The notes beneath the pieces are model-generated. The model saw only the letters and a list, made by a program, of their open reading frames with translations, did not search any database and was not told where the DNA came from. This document shows, piece by piece, positions 17,492-26,650 of a stretch of 64,000 nt of DNA (the first letter of the stretch is position 1; every line of letters begins with the position of its first letter). Made by a program: the position numbers and the translations under genes. Source of the DNA: a virus; the IMG/VR virus record IMGVR_UViG_3300036846_000743, positions 62,001 through 126,000 of that record; one strand, given 5' to 3'.

Positions 17492-20170
17492 TCACACGAT
17501 GATCAGGTAGCCCTGAGATGGGGGCTGCGGATCTGGGTCCTTGAACTTGGGTTGCTCGTAGTCATTCTGGTTATCCTTCCGTGACTTGCTGACCCCATTC
17601 TCGTGGTCGTAGAGGCTGAGATCCATCCTCATGTAGGTATCGTCATCGTCCCACGGCTCCTTGCCGGGATAGGGCATGGTCTCTTCAGATGAACCGCCGG
17701 TGACCGCTGTTTCTTCCCACGTCTTCAATTCCTGGCCGCTGAGCCGGGCCATCTGCTGCCATCGATCCTCGAAGAGCTTGAAGTTCGTGGTGAGATACTG
17801 CTGCGGATTGCGGAAGGTGAAATGGACTGCGCTGATCGTATCGTCATTGCCGGCTCCCTTGTCCGCGTAGAGCCAGTTGGCGAAGATAAGTTGCCAGTTC
17901 TTCGATACAGCGGCCACAGCCTTGGCTTCGTCATCGATAACTGTCTCCAGGTCCTGGATGTCTAGTTCCAGGCTCTCCCCTATGATCGTGCCGACCTTGC
18001 CGTCGTAGTCCTGGGCCAGCGGGCTGCCGAAGTAGCCCGCCACCGACAGGAAGGACTCCAGGGCGAGAATGCCGCCCAGGAAGATGCCCCAGCCCTCGAC
18101 GGAGATCTCCGAGCCGATGATGTTGGACTGGGCCCCCCACACGTGGCTGGTCACGATATTCCCGTCGCTGCCGAAGTTGTCCGTGATCGAATTGGAGACG
18201 TAATTGAGGATCGAGCTGGCCTGCATCGTGATCACCTGCTGGCCCTTGGCGGCGTCGAGAGTGATGGTACCAGGCTGGACATCACCGCCGCCGGTGCGAA
18301 GGTAAATGTTCGTGGCCCAGATGACAGCGTCGCCATGGTCCACCTTGACCTGGAAGCCGCCGCTGCCTACCTCCTCGCCTACCTTGTCCTGGTAGTCGTA
18401 GGCTCCGGGGGCCTTGCACTCGATGAGCACGCCCCCGATATCGCCGGCGTTGCCTCCCAGGAGATGCAAGTTATGTTCGGCCTTGAGCCGCAGGTCCTTC
18501 TTGGTAGTCGACAGGTCCATCGAGTTGTTGGCGCGAAGAATAATGTCGTGGCCGCCCAGGGCATTGAAGTTCCGTCCCGGCTTGGCCCATATATCCCCAG
18601 GGGCAGTCAGGAAAATGTGCCCGCCGCACATCCTGATCTCGGCACCGTAACCATCGCCGAGGACCACTCCGCCATCATCCTGCATGCTCAGATAGGAATG
18701 GTTCGGAAAGTAGCTCACGCCAGGCAAACGATGATCGATCTTCTGCTGAACTGGATCCGGCCGGTTCAGGTAGAAGTTACCGGCCAGATCGCCAAACGTG
18801 ATCGGCGCCTCGACCATCCCGATGAAGGTGTCTTCCTCTTCCGCAATGTTCCAGTCTTTCTTGTGGTAGAAGAACGGGTGCGCGCCCAGCCAGTTGAAGA
18901 CCCAGGCATGGACATCCATGAGGCCGGCGACCTGCTGGAGATGCGGGACCTGCGAGTCGGCCTCGATCTCGCCCGTGATCTTGTGATCCGGGCCGTCGCC
19001 GACCGCGCCAGCAAACTTGTAGTTCTCGTCGGTATCGCCGTTGCCATCCTCGCACCGTTTCATCCGCTTCACTGCCGGGATGGCCGCCCACTTGACGATG
19101 TGAATCGACTTGGCCGATCGCAGCGAGTAACGGCCGTCGACCCCGATGTTCTCCTCGAACAGCGCCAGGTTGGTGTTATCCCCGCTGTAGGTATAGGCAT
19201 CGTCCTGATATGGGGCCTGGATCATCCGCTTGCCGCCTTGCCCCAGGTAGCCCCGGAACTGGAGCGAGCGGTGGAACGGCTGCTGGTCGTCTTCCCCGGG
19301 CTCCCAGGAAGCGTAGTGGGGCTTGCTGATCTGAACTTCCTGTGGCGAGAAGTCCTGGAAGGGATCATCGACCGCGACCATGACGCCGGTCTGTTCCCAC
19401 GGGTAGGGCGTGAAGCCGTCGTAATGATAAACCTCAGCCTGGTCGACAGCGATCTCAGACTCGTGGCCACCCGAGAACGCCTGCATGTTAAACCCGGCCA
19501 GCCGCAGCAGCTGATCGTGATAGAACGCGAAGACACCAGTCGCTTCATCGACGGCTAGCTGGACCATGAACGGATCGAGTAATACCCGCAGCCCGGTCTC
19601 GGTGATCGCGCCCCATTCGCACATTGACATCCCGTCGAATGGCCGGCCGTTGGACCAGTCGGCGATGCCGCCGCTGCTCTCACACCCGAACGGCGTGGAG
19701 TGGGTGTGATCGACCCGCAGGCCACAGCGGCTGGCCTGATGAACGAAGTCTGATAGTGCCAGGTTCGGGGCCGTCATCGCGATGGGAATTACGCCCAGGA
19801 TGATCCCGTAGTCACCAAACGGAGGCCGCAGGACGTAGACCTCGGACCCGGGGGCGATCGAGTTGATCGGGTGGGGACCAAGAGGCATGAGCCCGCCGGC
19901 CGCCAGGGCCGTACAGAGCACCACCCCGGCCTGGCGCTCGAGCATCACGCGGTAGCAGTGGGCGTAGGCGATGACGTCCACGACCCGGCCGCGAAAAATA
20001 GTGGGCCCGAAGCCCATGTTCTTGTAGAGATCGTAAGCAGTCCCCTGAGCGTCATCGATCGAGGACAAGAGCGAGGTGGGAGTGAGCTTCCGGTTCCAGT
20101 CCAGTCCATACGCTGCCTGAGACATCGGCCCGAACAAGGGCCGACGCCCCTGGTTATTCTGCGCCGCCAT
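17492..20170 (-). CDS. Baseplate spike / central puncturing protein
   Basis: 892 residues, ATG at 20170 with AAGGTGG upstream. An N-terminal OB-fold-like region (about 50-130; FRGRVVDVIAYAHCYRV, later GSEVYVLRPPFGDYGIILGV) has the layout of gp5/VgrG hub-spike proteins. Near residues 530-620 there is a run of short beta repeats with Gly/Asn turns (GRNFNALGGHDIILRANNS, then LRLKAEHNLHLLGG), as expected for a spike beta-helix. A helical C-terminal region follows. It would form the membrane-piercing tip. It is much longer than T4 gp5 and lacks an obvious lysozyme insert. The gene lies right after the tube gene. Confidence 0.65.
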   Translation of the reverse strand: MAAQNNQGRRPLFGPMSQAAYGLDWNRKLTPTSLLSSIDDAQGTAYDLYKNMGFGPTIFRGRVVDVIAYAHCYRVMLERQAGVVLCTALAAGGLMPLGPHPINSIAPGSEVYVLRPPFGDYGIILGVIPIAMTAPNLALSDFVHQASRCGLRVDHTHSTPFGCESSGGIADWSNGRPFDGMSMCEWGAITETGLRVLLDPFMVQLAVDEATGVFAFYHDQLLRLAGFNMQAFSGGHESEIAVDQAEVYHYDGFTPYPWEQTGVMVAVDDPFQDFSPQEVQISKPHYASWEPGEDDQQPFHRSLQFRGYLGQGGKRMIQAPYQDDAYTYSGDNTNLALFEENIGVDGRYSLRSAKSIHIVKWAAIPAVKRMKRCEDGNGDTDENYKFAGAVGDGPDHKITGEIEADSQVPHLQQVAGLMDVHAWVFNWLGAHPFFYHKKDWNIAEEEDTFIGMVEAPITFGDLAGNFYLNRPDPVQQKIDHRLPGVSYFPNHSYLSMQDDGGVVLGDGYGAEIRMCGGHIFLTAPGDIWAKPGRNFNALGGHDIILRANNSMDLSTTKKDLRLKAEHNLHLLGGNAGDIGGVLIECKAPGAYDYQDKVGEEVGSGGFQVKVDHGDAVIWATNIYLRTGGGDVQPGTITLDAAKGQQVITMQASSILNYVSNSITDNFGSDGNIVTSHVWGAQSNIIGSEISVEGWGIFLGGILALESFLSVAGYFGSPLAQDYDGKVGTIIGESLELDIQDLETVIDDEAKAVAAVSKNWQLIFANWLYADKGAGNDDTISAVHFTFRNPQQYLTTNFKLFEDRWQQMARLSGQELKTWEETAVTGGSSEETMPYPGKEPWDDDDTYMRMDLSLYDHENGVSKSRKDNQNDYEQPKFKDPDPQPPSQGYLIIV

Positions 20171-20230
20171 TGCAAACCACCTTGCGGTGAGGTTACGGGC
20201 ACAAGGCCCAGAAAGACAGACTGCTAACTG

Positions 20231-20794
20231 CTATGCGACTAACGTACCACCAAAGCCACCAAGCCCGCCGCCACCCGTGTTACTGCCGAAGTCGCCGACG
20301 AGAGCGTTAGCGCCGGCTGTACCGTCGTTGTTTGACATCTGGATGAACATCAGCTGGAGGTTCTCGTTGATCACCATGTCCTGCGCAGCGACGCTGATGC
20401 CGACGCTGGTGAGCACACAGTAGCTGAACTTGAAGTTGCCATTCTTGAACTTGTCGGTCGTGTAGCATCCGGTGCCGATGTAGAGCATGATCGTGTTCTG
20501 GCTGGCGTTGCAGACGTCGCCGAACCGCGAGTAGAACGCCGACATGATCACGCCCGGGCCTACAACCCGGCCAACCGTCATGTTGCCCTGGGTACGGCCC
20601 CCGACGTAGTAGGTCAGGTCCGAGCCAACTTCCCAGAGCCGGGTAACCTGCTGCTGGTAGTTGATGTTGACCTGTTGCACAAGCATCCCCGACCCCAGCA
20701 GATTGCCTGCCTGGCCAGAGAAGGTGAACACCGCACCGTCGGCGGTGAATGCCTTGCCGAACCCATTGGTCGCCTTATTGAAAATGTCAGGCAT
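20231..20794 (-). CDS. Tail tube protein
   Basis: 187 residues with GGAGG about 10 bases before ATG 20794. It begins MPDIFNKATNGFGKAFTADG and is beta-rich with one short helix. A central stretch VTRLWEVGSDLTYYVGGRTQ followed by GNMTVGRVVGPG matches the pattern common to contractile tail tubes, in which a strand with a bulge is followed by a Gly-rich turn. The C-terminus is Gly-rich. The gene directly follows the sheath gene, the canonical sheath-tube order. Size fits the tube family (about 140-200 residues). Confidence 0.75.
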   Translation of the reverse strand: MPDIFNKATNGFGKAFTADGAVFTFSGQAGNLLGSGMLVQQVNINYQQQVTRLWEVGSDLTYYVGGRTQGNMTVGRVVGPGVIMSAFYSRFGDVCNASQNTIMLYIGTGCYTTDKFKNGNFKFSYCVLTSVGISVAAQDMVINENLQLMFIQMSNNDGTAGANALVGDFGSNTGGGGLGGFGGTLVA

Positions 20795-20851
20795 TTCTGC
20801 TCAACCTCCGTGTCGTGGAAGCGGGTCAGGCACCCGCAGGTTGTGGTCCTG

Positions 20852-23632
20852 TTAGACGACCAAGTGAATCTCAAGGTTGTTCATCGGGTAGGGCAGCGTG
20901 ACATCGATGACGCACACGACCCGATCCGCGAGGATGGCGTGTTTCTGAAGGGTGATGATCGTGGCGTCGACCAGCTGAGCACCCAGTCGCGGGACATACC
21001 CGTTGGACTTCAGGAAGTCGATGCACGACTCGATCTCGGTACCGAGCACCAGCAAGGCCGTCGGCGTGACGTTCATCCGGCCGATATAGATCGCCAGCCG
21101 CTGCTGGAACAGGTACGAGATCGAATCCAGGTTGGACGTGACCATCTCCTCGGACGAGTTCACGTCGGTGTTGTCGGTGGTCAGCGCATGCCGGTTGTAG
21201 ACCGTCCCGTCCGGGGCCTGCGTCACGATCCAGGTCCCGGCGCCAGCCATGGTGTTGAGCTGAGCACCACCCAGGAAGTTGGTGGTGCGAGTCAGATCAT
21301 CAAAGCCCGCCACCGCGACATTGGTCAGGCCCTGATGCGGGACGACGCCCGATCGCAGGCCGGCCAGCGCCGCAGCCAGGTAATAGCCCTCCTGAAGAAT
21401 ACCACCGGAACCAACGACGTCGGGCCAGACTGCCTTCACGCGACGGCTGCTGAAGCTGCCGGCCTGCTGGGCGAGATCCTGAGCGATCTCGTCCTTGTTC
21501 AGGAAACGCCAGACTTCCATTTTCTGGGCCACCGTCACCGGCTGATCGGGCCCGGCCATGAGCAGAAGCGAATCCTCGTTGAGCACCTCGTCGATGACGT
21601 ATTCATCGAAGATCTCGTTGCCGCCACTATCGATCCCGTAATTGGTCCGGACCACATCGCCGGGCCGGACCAGATTGGCCAGGAAGTTGGAATTACCGGC
21701 GGGTACAGTCAGCAAGGTGAACTGATTGCCGCTGGCATTTGGATTGTCGGCAATCTCGGCCATGACGACGGTGCCGTCCGCCGAGGTCGCATCGGAGACA
21801 ACTGCATCCTGGCTATTGGCCTTGATCGAGCAGAACACCGCGCGCCAGTGAGCTTGTTCTGCCGCTGACTCGTCCTGGACGTGAGCCGCATACAGATCGA
21901 TGATATTGCGATCGAACGTCAATGGCACCAGGTTGTAGACGTCGTCGCGGCCGATCAGGAGTGACAGGCATGCAACCCAGCTATCGATGTCATCGGGATT
22001 GGCGATAGCCGTGAACTTCACCTCGGTGCCATTGGCGTTGGCGAGCGCCTTGTAGACGCCCCACTTGAGCGGGTTGTCGGGCGAAAGCGGGCCAGGGATC
22101 ATCGTGTCCAGATCGCCAACGTCGAAGATCGTGCCGACCTGGCTGGCTAGATCAGGGATCCAGGCACGATACTCGAGATAGACCAAGCCGGACTCGACCG
22201 GCAAAGGCCGCGGCTCGCCGCCGGCAGTGAACGTCTCGTCATAGGCTTCGACGCCGCCGTGAATGATGACCTGGGTATCTTCCTGCTCCCAGTTAGTGAT
22301 ACCATCGACCGTCTCGTCGACCATGATGTTGCGTTCGACGGAGAGGGTCAGGTCGAGATCGGTTGCCGGCGTCGGGGTCCAGAGCTGTGCCGGCAGGTTG
22401 TTGCCCAGGACTAGCGTGGACATACGGCCATCTTGCGCAGCGAGGACCTGGATATAGAAACGATCACCCTTGCGGATGCCAGCGCCGGCCGTGAAAAGGA
22501 TCGTCACGCCCTGTGTGCCGACCGGGTAAGGGCTGCCCAGAGTCGAGGTAGTTACCGGCAGCGGCTGGCTGCTATCGGTGCCGTGGATGGTGATAGCACG
22601 GAACTGCGGGCAGGCCGTGAGATCGTCACTGATGGTGCCGCCCCTGCTGAACTCGATCACGTAGGTCGTCGACTGGGTGCCACGATACACACCGCCCGAC
22701 ACGGCAGTTATGGTCGTGTAGTCGTCATTGACTTCGATCTCCCAGGCTTCACCGGCGAGTAAATTGGTGCCGCCTGTCGTCGTGAATGTCAGTGCCAGCC
22801 CGCGACGTCCCACCGGGAAGGACGTGCCGGAAGCTGCTGGAGATACCGCCGCGACATCGTCGTAGCCGCTGGCGGTCGTGATTCTCAGCGAGGCGGTTGT
22901 CAGGTCTCCGCCGACCGATGAATTGATCACTGTGACCGTGTAGGTATCGACCAGCACGCCGTCAGCCAGGGCACTGTAGTTGGTGGTACTAGCCGTCGGC
23001 ATGATCGTCGGCGGCGGAGTGCCGAGGCCGGTAACGACAGCACTGGCCGTCTGAGTCTGCCCGTTGGTCGGAGGCGAGTCTTCGGTCACCGGATCAACAG
23101 TTGCGCCGATCGGATCGGCCAGAATAGCTGTGACATAGCTGTCGATCGTGTAGCTCGTGCTCGATACCACACCGCGGATATGCACCCGGTCGCCTGGCTG
23201 CACATCGCGATCGTAGAGCGCAGGGTGTCGCGGATAACTGGCGCCGTTGGCCTCGAAGCCGTAGATCGAACCCTTGAGATTGATCTGATTGGCTGCCGTC
23301 GGCACCACGGTGACGGCGCCGGCAGCGTCACCGGACGCGGGAAGATCAACGCCGATCTTCTTCACGAAATACTGGAGCATCGCCTTGTCGATGTAGACCT
23401 TGGTGTAGCTCTGGTCGATGACTCCACCCGGAGGCCGCTGGGGCCATCCAGCAACGAGATCGTTGAGCGGATCGTACGCACCCACGTAGGCGAGCAGCTT
23501 CTCGTTGGGGTCTGCGTATCGGAGCAGGAATGCGTGCGGCCCTGAGATGTGTGCCCGCAGCTGGGTGATCAGCGCGGTCGGGACGACATCGAATTCCTGG
23601 AAGACAAGAACCTGCGGCAGAATGTAGGCCAT
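20852..23632 (-). CDS. Tail sheath protein (enlarged)
   Basis: 926 residues from ATG 23632, chosen because GGAGG lies 11-12 bases upstream; the ATG at 23650 is inside that site. The first residues (AYILPQVLVFQEF) give the VP-x-V-Y/F-type sheath N-terminus. The C-terminal 250 residues carry the conserved sheath core: RRVKAVWPDVVGSGG, EGYYLAAALAGLRSGVVPHQ, VAVAGFDDLTR and a final attachment strand region. Sheath subunits of T4 and related phages are about 500-700 residues. The extra length here is a beta-rich insertion (roughly residues 150-430), probably an outer decoration domain. Confidence 0.85.
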   Translation of the reverse strand: MAYILPQVLVFQEFDVVPTALITQLRAHISGPHAFLLRYADPNEKLLAYVGAYDPLNDLVAGWPQRPPGGVIDQSYTKVYIDKAMLQYFVKKIGVDLPASGDAAGAVTVVPTAANQINLKGSIYGFEANGASYPRHPALYDRDVQPGDRVHIRGVVSSTSYTIDSYVTAILADPIGATVDPVTEDSPPTNGQTQTASAVVTGLGTPPPTIMPTASTTNYSALADGVLVDTYTVTVINSSVGGDLTTASLRITTASGYDDVAAVSPAASGTSFPVGRRGLALTFTTTGGTNLLAGEAWEIEVNDDYTTITAVSGGVYRGTQSTTYVIEFSRGGTISDDLTACPQFRAITIHGTDSSQPLPVTTSTLGSPYPVGTQGVTILFTAGAGIRKGDRFYIQVLAAQDGRMSTLVLGNNLPAQLWTPTPATDLDLTLSVERNIMVDETVDGITNWEQEDTQVIIHGGVEAYDETFTAGGEPRPLPVESGLVYLEYRAWIPDLASQVGTIFDVGDLDTMIPGPLSPDNPLKWGVYKALANANGTEVKFTAIANPDDIDSWVACLSLLIGRDDVYNLVPLTFDRNIIDLYAAHVQDESAAEQAHWRAVFCSIKANSQDAVVSDATSADGTVVMAEIADNPNASGNQFTLLTVPAGNSNFLANLVRPGDVVRTNYGIDSGGNEIFDEYVIDEVLNEDSLLLMAGPDQPVTVAQKMEVWRFLNKDEIAQDLAQQAGSFSSRRVKAVWPDVVGSGGILQEGYYLAAALAGLRSGVVPHQGLTNVAVAGFDDLTRTTNFLGGAQLNTMAGAGTWIVTQAPDGTVYNRHALTTDNTDVNSSEEMVTSNLDSISYLFQQRLAIYIGRMNVTPTALLVLGTEIESCIDFLKSNGYVPRLGAQLVDATIITLQKHAILADRVVCVIDVTLPYPMNNLEIHLVV

Positions 23633-23680
23633 CGCTATCGGAGCCTCCATGCAGATCGAACGATGTACTCAGTCCATTGT

Positions 23681-24370
23681 TTATCCGGCCCCAGGGTTGC
23701 AAGCCCCGCAGAGCCAGCCGCCAAGATCCGTTGGCGAGAACATATTCGCCGATAGCACAAACCGCTTCAGCTTGGGCACATCTTGCTCGATGTCCCATGA
23801 CAGGTCTGAAGCGTACGCGACGGTAACTGGAACGGCGTAGTTCTCCGTCGACTCTTGTAGCTCACTGACCGGACCTAACTCTGAAACGGTGAACCGTTTC
23901 AGACCCAGCGTCCGGCGGATGAGAGAACCGAAACCTAGCAACTCTCGGAACACTTCAGCACCGAGGATCTCGACCTCGCCGCCTTCACCTGCCAGACAGA
24001 AGATGGTGTGAGAGCCACGCATTATCGTGTAATAATGCTCAAAGCCATCTGCCATGGGAGTCAGCCGATCGTCGATGGCGAGACGCTCGGGTTGCCATGC
24101 GTTCCGCTTGATGATGACCGCCGGCCGTTTTTCAACGGCCTGGGGTTTCCAGTCCGTAATGCTCGCGATCAGGATACCATTTCTGGTGTTAGCTCTCCAG
24201 AGAATGTCTCGCAACTCCGGATGCTCGATGTTCTCACGTGTAGCAAAGTGATCCCCCAGCCATTGGAGCAGGAAGCCGGTCATCAGGATTGGCGTGAGGC
24301 CAAATGAGCACGGGCTCGAGAAATGCTCGACCTTCAGCTCAGGATTGCCGTTTGAAGGGGTTCCGTTCAT
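23681..24370 (-). CDS. Neck/tail-completion protein, putative
   Basis: 229 residues from ATG 24370 (AGGGAAG about 10 bases upstream); an in-frame TTG at 24403 would add 11 residues. It begins MNGTPSNGNPELKVEHFSSP and is mixed alpha/beta, with a Pro/Gly-rich C-terminus. It sits immediately upstream of the sheath gene, where tail terminator or neck proteins are normally encoded. No diagnostic motif is recognised. Confidence 0.55.
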   Translation of the reverse strand: MNGTPSNGNPELKVEHFSSPCSFGLTPILMTGFLLQWLGDHFATRENIEHPELRDILWRANTRNGILIASITDWKPQAVEKRPAVIIKRNAWQPERLAIDDRLTPMADGFEHYYTIMRGSHTIFCLAGEGGEVEILGAEVFRELLGFGSLIRRTLGLKRFTVSELGPVSELQESTENYAVPVTVAYASDLSWDIEQDVPKLKRFVLSANMFSPTDLGGWLCGACNPGAG

Positions 24371-24446
24371 CGCGCTTGGCTTCCCTGCCTCCGGGTTCGC
24401 CAAGGAGCTTGTCGATCAGCTCCCGGTTTGGCTCATAGCTCATCAT
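24339..24446 (-). CDS. Possible very small protein between neck genes
   Basis: A 35-codon ORF starting at tandem ATGs (24446/24443) with AAGGG close by. It overlaps the end of the 310-residue gene and the start of the 229-residue gene, and the product is charged, without a membrane segment (MMSYEPNRELIDKLLGEPGG at the start). An in-frame GTG at 24539, with GGAGG 12 bases upstream, would make 66 residues but requires a 107-bp overlap with the upstream gene. Could be spurious. Confidence 0.3.
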   Translation of the reverse strand: MMSYEPNRELIDKLLGEPGGREAKRDERNPFKRQS

Positions 24447-25365
24447 GCCCTTGGGCGTTATTCTCGGCAATAAGCGACCGCCCCGCCATGGCTGGGATTG
24501 GCTGGGGGGCCACGATGCAATGTCCTCTGGGTTGCTCACGGGTTAATGGAACCTCCACAGTGTAGATGACATCGCTGAATGGTGCCAGTCGCAACTCGGC
24601 CTGGGAGACCAACGGCACCATGCCGATCTCGGCCACATGCTTGACTCGATGGAAGTAGAACCGCAGATCGGACTGGTCGGCCACGAACCCATCCCAATGG
24701 GCCACCGGCGGGTCATGAATGATCCGGGCTTGCCGAACCAGCGAGTCATCGTCGATGGTACCACGCTCCTGGACCTCGTCGCGCTGCTCGTAGAGCCCGC
24801 CGGGCTCGGAATCCAGATCATAGGGTACAGGCGAATAGAAGCCGCCCAGGAACTCGGTCCCGACGGTAGCGGGATCGGTTGTCTTCGTGATCTCGCCGGT
24901 CAGATAGTCGGTGACCGAGTTCATGCGATCGGTCGGATCGGGGATGTCGCCGCGACGCTTCCGCTTGAGCAGCCAGCCTTTGACGACGCCCGCGACCTGG
25001 AACCGCAGCCGCTCCTTCTTGATGATCAGGCGGGCCTTGACCCATTGCTTGCTTTGCAGGGTACCGAAGACGCCCTGGGGTTGCGAGACATAGATACCCA
25101 CAGGCGTCATAAGCTGGACCCGGAAATGGGTCGTCAGATTGCGGCCGCCCGTCAAGACGGGATCGACGGTGATGGTCCACCAGTCAGGCAGCCAATCGGT
25201 CAGATTGTCCCACTCCGATGTCGACACGCCTGTATCGGAGACCTGCAACAGGAACTGCCATGGCTCGGGATCGCAGAACCAAGGTGCGATCTCCCAGGTT
25301 ATCCGGGTCTGGCCCAGAACCATGTGATCGATACGCAGCCGTTTGAAAACCGGATCTCGCATCAT
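24433..25365 (-). CDS. Neck / head-tail junction protein, unknown
   Basis: 310 residues from the ATG at 25365, which overlaps the preceding TAA (TAATGATG). It starts MMRDPVFKRLRIDHMVLGQT. Strand-rich with Trp clusters (DWLPDWWTITVDP) and a basic middle (IIKKERLRFQVAGVVKGWLL). Between the 409-residue gene and the small genes before the sheath, the position suggests a neck or connector component. No family recognised. Confidence 0.5.
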   Translation of the reverse strand: MMRDPVFKRLRIDHMVLGQTRITWEIAPWFCDPEPWQFLLQVSDTGVSTSEWDNLTDWLPDWWTITVDPVLTGGRNLTTHFRVQLMTPVGIYVSQPQGVFGTLQSKQWVKARLIIKKERLRFQVAGVVKGWLLKRKRRGDIPDPTDRMNSVTDYLTGEITKTTDPATVGTEFLGGFYSPVPYDLDSEPGGLYEQRDEVQERGTIDDDSLVRQARIIHDPPVAHWDGFVADQSDLRFYFHRVKHVAEIGMVPLVSQAELRLAPFSDVIYTVEVPLTREQPRGHCIVAPQPIPAMAGRSLIAENNAQGHDEL

Positions 25366-26594
25366 TAGCAGTGGTGCCACCCGTAGTCAGAACCAAGCTC
25401 GGCCCAGCCCTGATCAAGATTCATCGAGATCTTCTTCTGCTGGGCCCATTGCCGGTACTCTTGCCAGTAAGCCTGGGCCGCCTGCTCGTACTGCTGAGCC
25501 TTCTGGCCGTGCTCGTCGAACGAGACGCCGCCAGCCGAATAGGCCGCCTGGTTCCTGCGATGCCACTCGGCGGCGATCCAGAAGAGCTGGGCCTTGGCGC
25601 CCCGCTTCCACCAGTACCTGTACGGGAAATTCTGCGTGGTATAAGAACCGATCGGCGGCAGCGACTCGTTCCAGTAGTCGACGACGTTGCGCAGCGCCAC
25701 AGCAATCTCGCTGTTGTCGAAGGCCACCGAGTCGTCGAGTAGATCGTTCTCGAGCGGAGAGCTATCCCGTAACTCCAGGCGCATCTCGGCCAGGCTGGGC
25801 GGTCCATGCCACTGGTAGTTCATGCCGAAGAGGCTTTCCTGGACATACAGGTAGAACTGGTTCTGGGCGGCGACGCAATCACCCGCAGCATCGAAGACGG
25901 CCATCTCGGCAACGTAAATGCCAGGCCCACCCAGCTGCGAAGGATCGATCTGGGCGACCATCAGCCCGGAGGCCGGGTCCGATGCGGTAGCCGGATAGTT
26001 GACGACGTAGTTGTAACAGTCGGGCGCAATATTAAGTGAACCCAGGACTTGGGCTGGATCGCCAGCCTCACACCCACTCAGATCGATCGGGCAGCCATCG
26101 CTGTCCACCATGATCCAGGCGATGGACGGGCACGGGCTAGACATGACCGTAACCGTCCTGAGCCTGGGCGTCACCGGCAGCGAATCCACCGTGCCGATAA
26201 CCGGCACGGCTGGAGGAGCTTCGCAATTCTCCAGGTAAGACGACGACCTGGCGAAGACGGGCGGTGGAGTCACGCGCGCCCGGGGAACAGCCCGGCGAAC
26301 CGGCGAGGTTCTCTTCACGGCGGCTGCCGTGCCGATCAGGATCGCGCCTTGCTCGGGCGTGACGTTGAAGGCAACAGTCTGCGGGCTGGGCCCACCCGTG
26401 TCCCAGACCAGCTGGCCACGGAAATGGCTGGGGTAGTCGACGACCGCACCGTACTGGCCGCTGCCCAGGTCCTCGATCCCCTGGGAGATTCGTGGGCCGA
26501 TCGGCTTGCCAGCCTTCACCAGTGTATAGCCGACGGCTCTCAGGCCAGCCTTGGCCGGTCCGAAGTCAACCCGCGTGTATGGTTCAAAAGCCAT
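25365..26594 (-). CDS. Neck/connector-region virion protein
   Basis: 409 residues, ATG 26594 with GGAGG 8 bases upstream. The N-terminus begins MAFEPYTRVDFGPAKAGLRA. Residues about 100-240 form an Ig-like beta region with several Cys (for example CPSIAWIMVDSDGCPIDLSG). The C-terminal 120 residues are helical, rich in Tyr, Trp and Gln (QQYEQAAQAYWQEYRQWAQQ). The beta domain plus helical tail could span neck and whiskers or fibres. The boundary between the fibre region and the neck genes runs through here. Confidence 0.5.
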   Translation of the reverse strand: MAFEPYTRVDFGPAKAGLRAVGYTLVKAGKPIGPRISQGIEDLGSGQYGAVVDYPSHFRGQLVWDTGGPSPQTVAFNVTPEQGAILIGTAAAVKRTSPVRRAVPRARVTPPPVFARSSSYLENCEAPPAVPVIGTVDSLPVTPRLRTVTVMSSPCPSIAWIMVDSDGCPIDLSGCEAGDPAQVLGSLNIAPDCYNYVVNYPATASDPASGLMVAQIDPSQLGGPGIYVAEMAVFDAAGDCVAAQNQFYLYVQESLFGMNYQWHGPPSLAEMRLELRDSSPLENDLLDDSVAFDNSEIAVALRNVVDYWNESLPPIGSYTTQNFPYRYWWKRGAKAQLFWIAAEWHRRNQAAYSAGGVSFDEHGQKAQQYEQAAQAYWQEYRQWAQQKKISMNLDQGWAELGSDYGWHHC

Positions 26595-26650
26595 GAAGTA
26601 AGCCTCCGTGCCGCTTCGATCCTATCCTTCTGGTCCTGTTTGGTCCACTC

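Noticed and set aside
24339-24539. 66-residue GTG-start protein
   Set aside because: Needs a 107-bp overlap with the upstream gene; the shorter ATG form is listed with low confidence instead.
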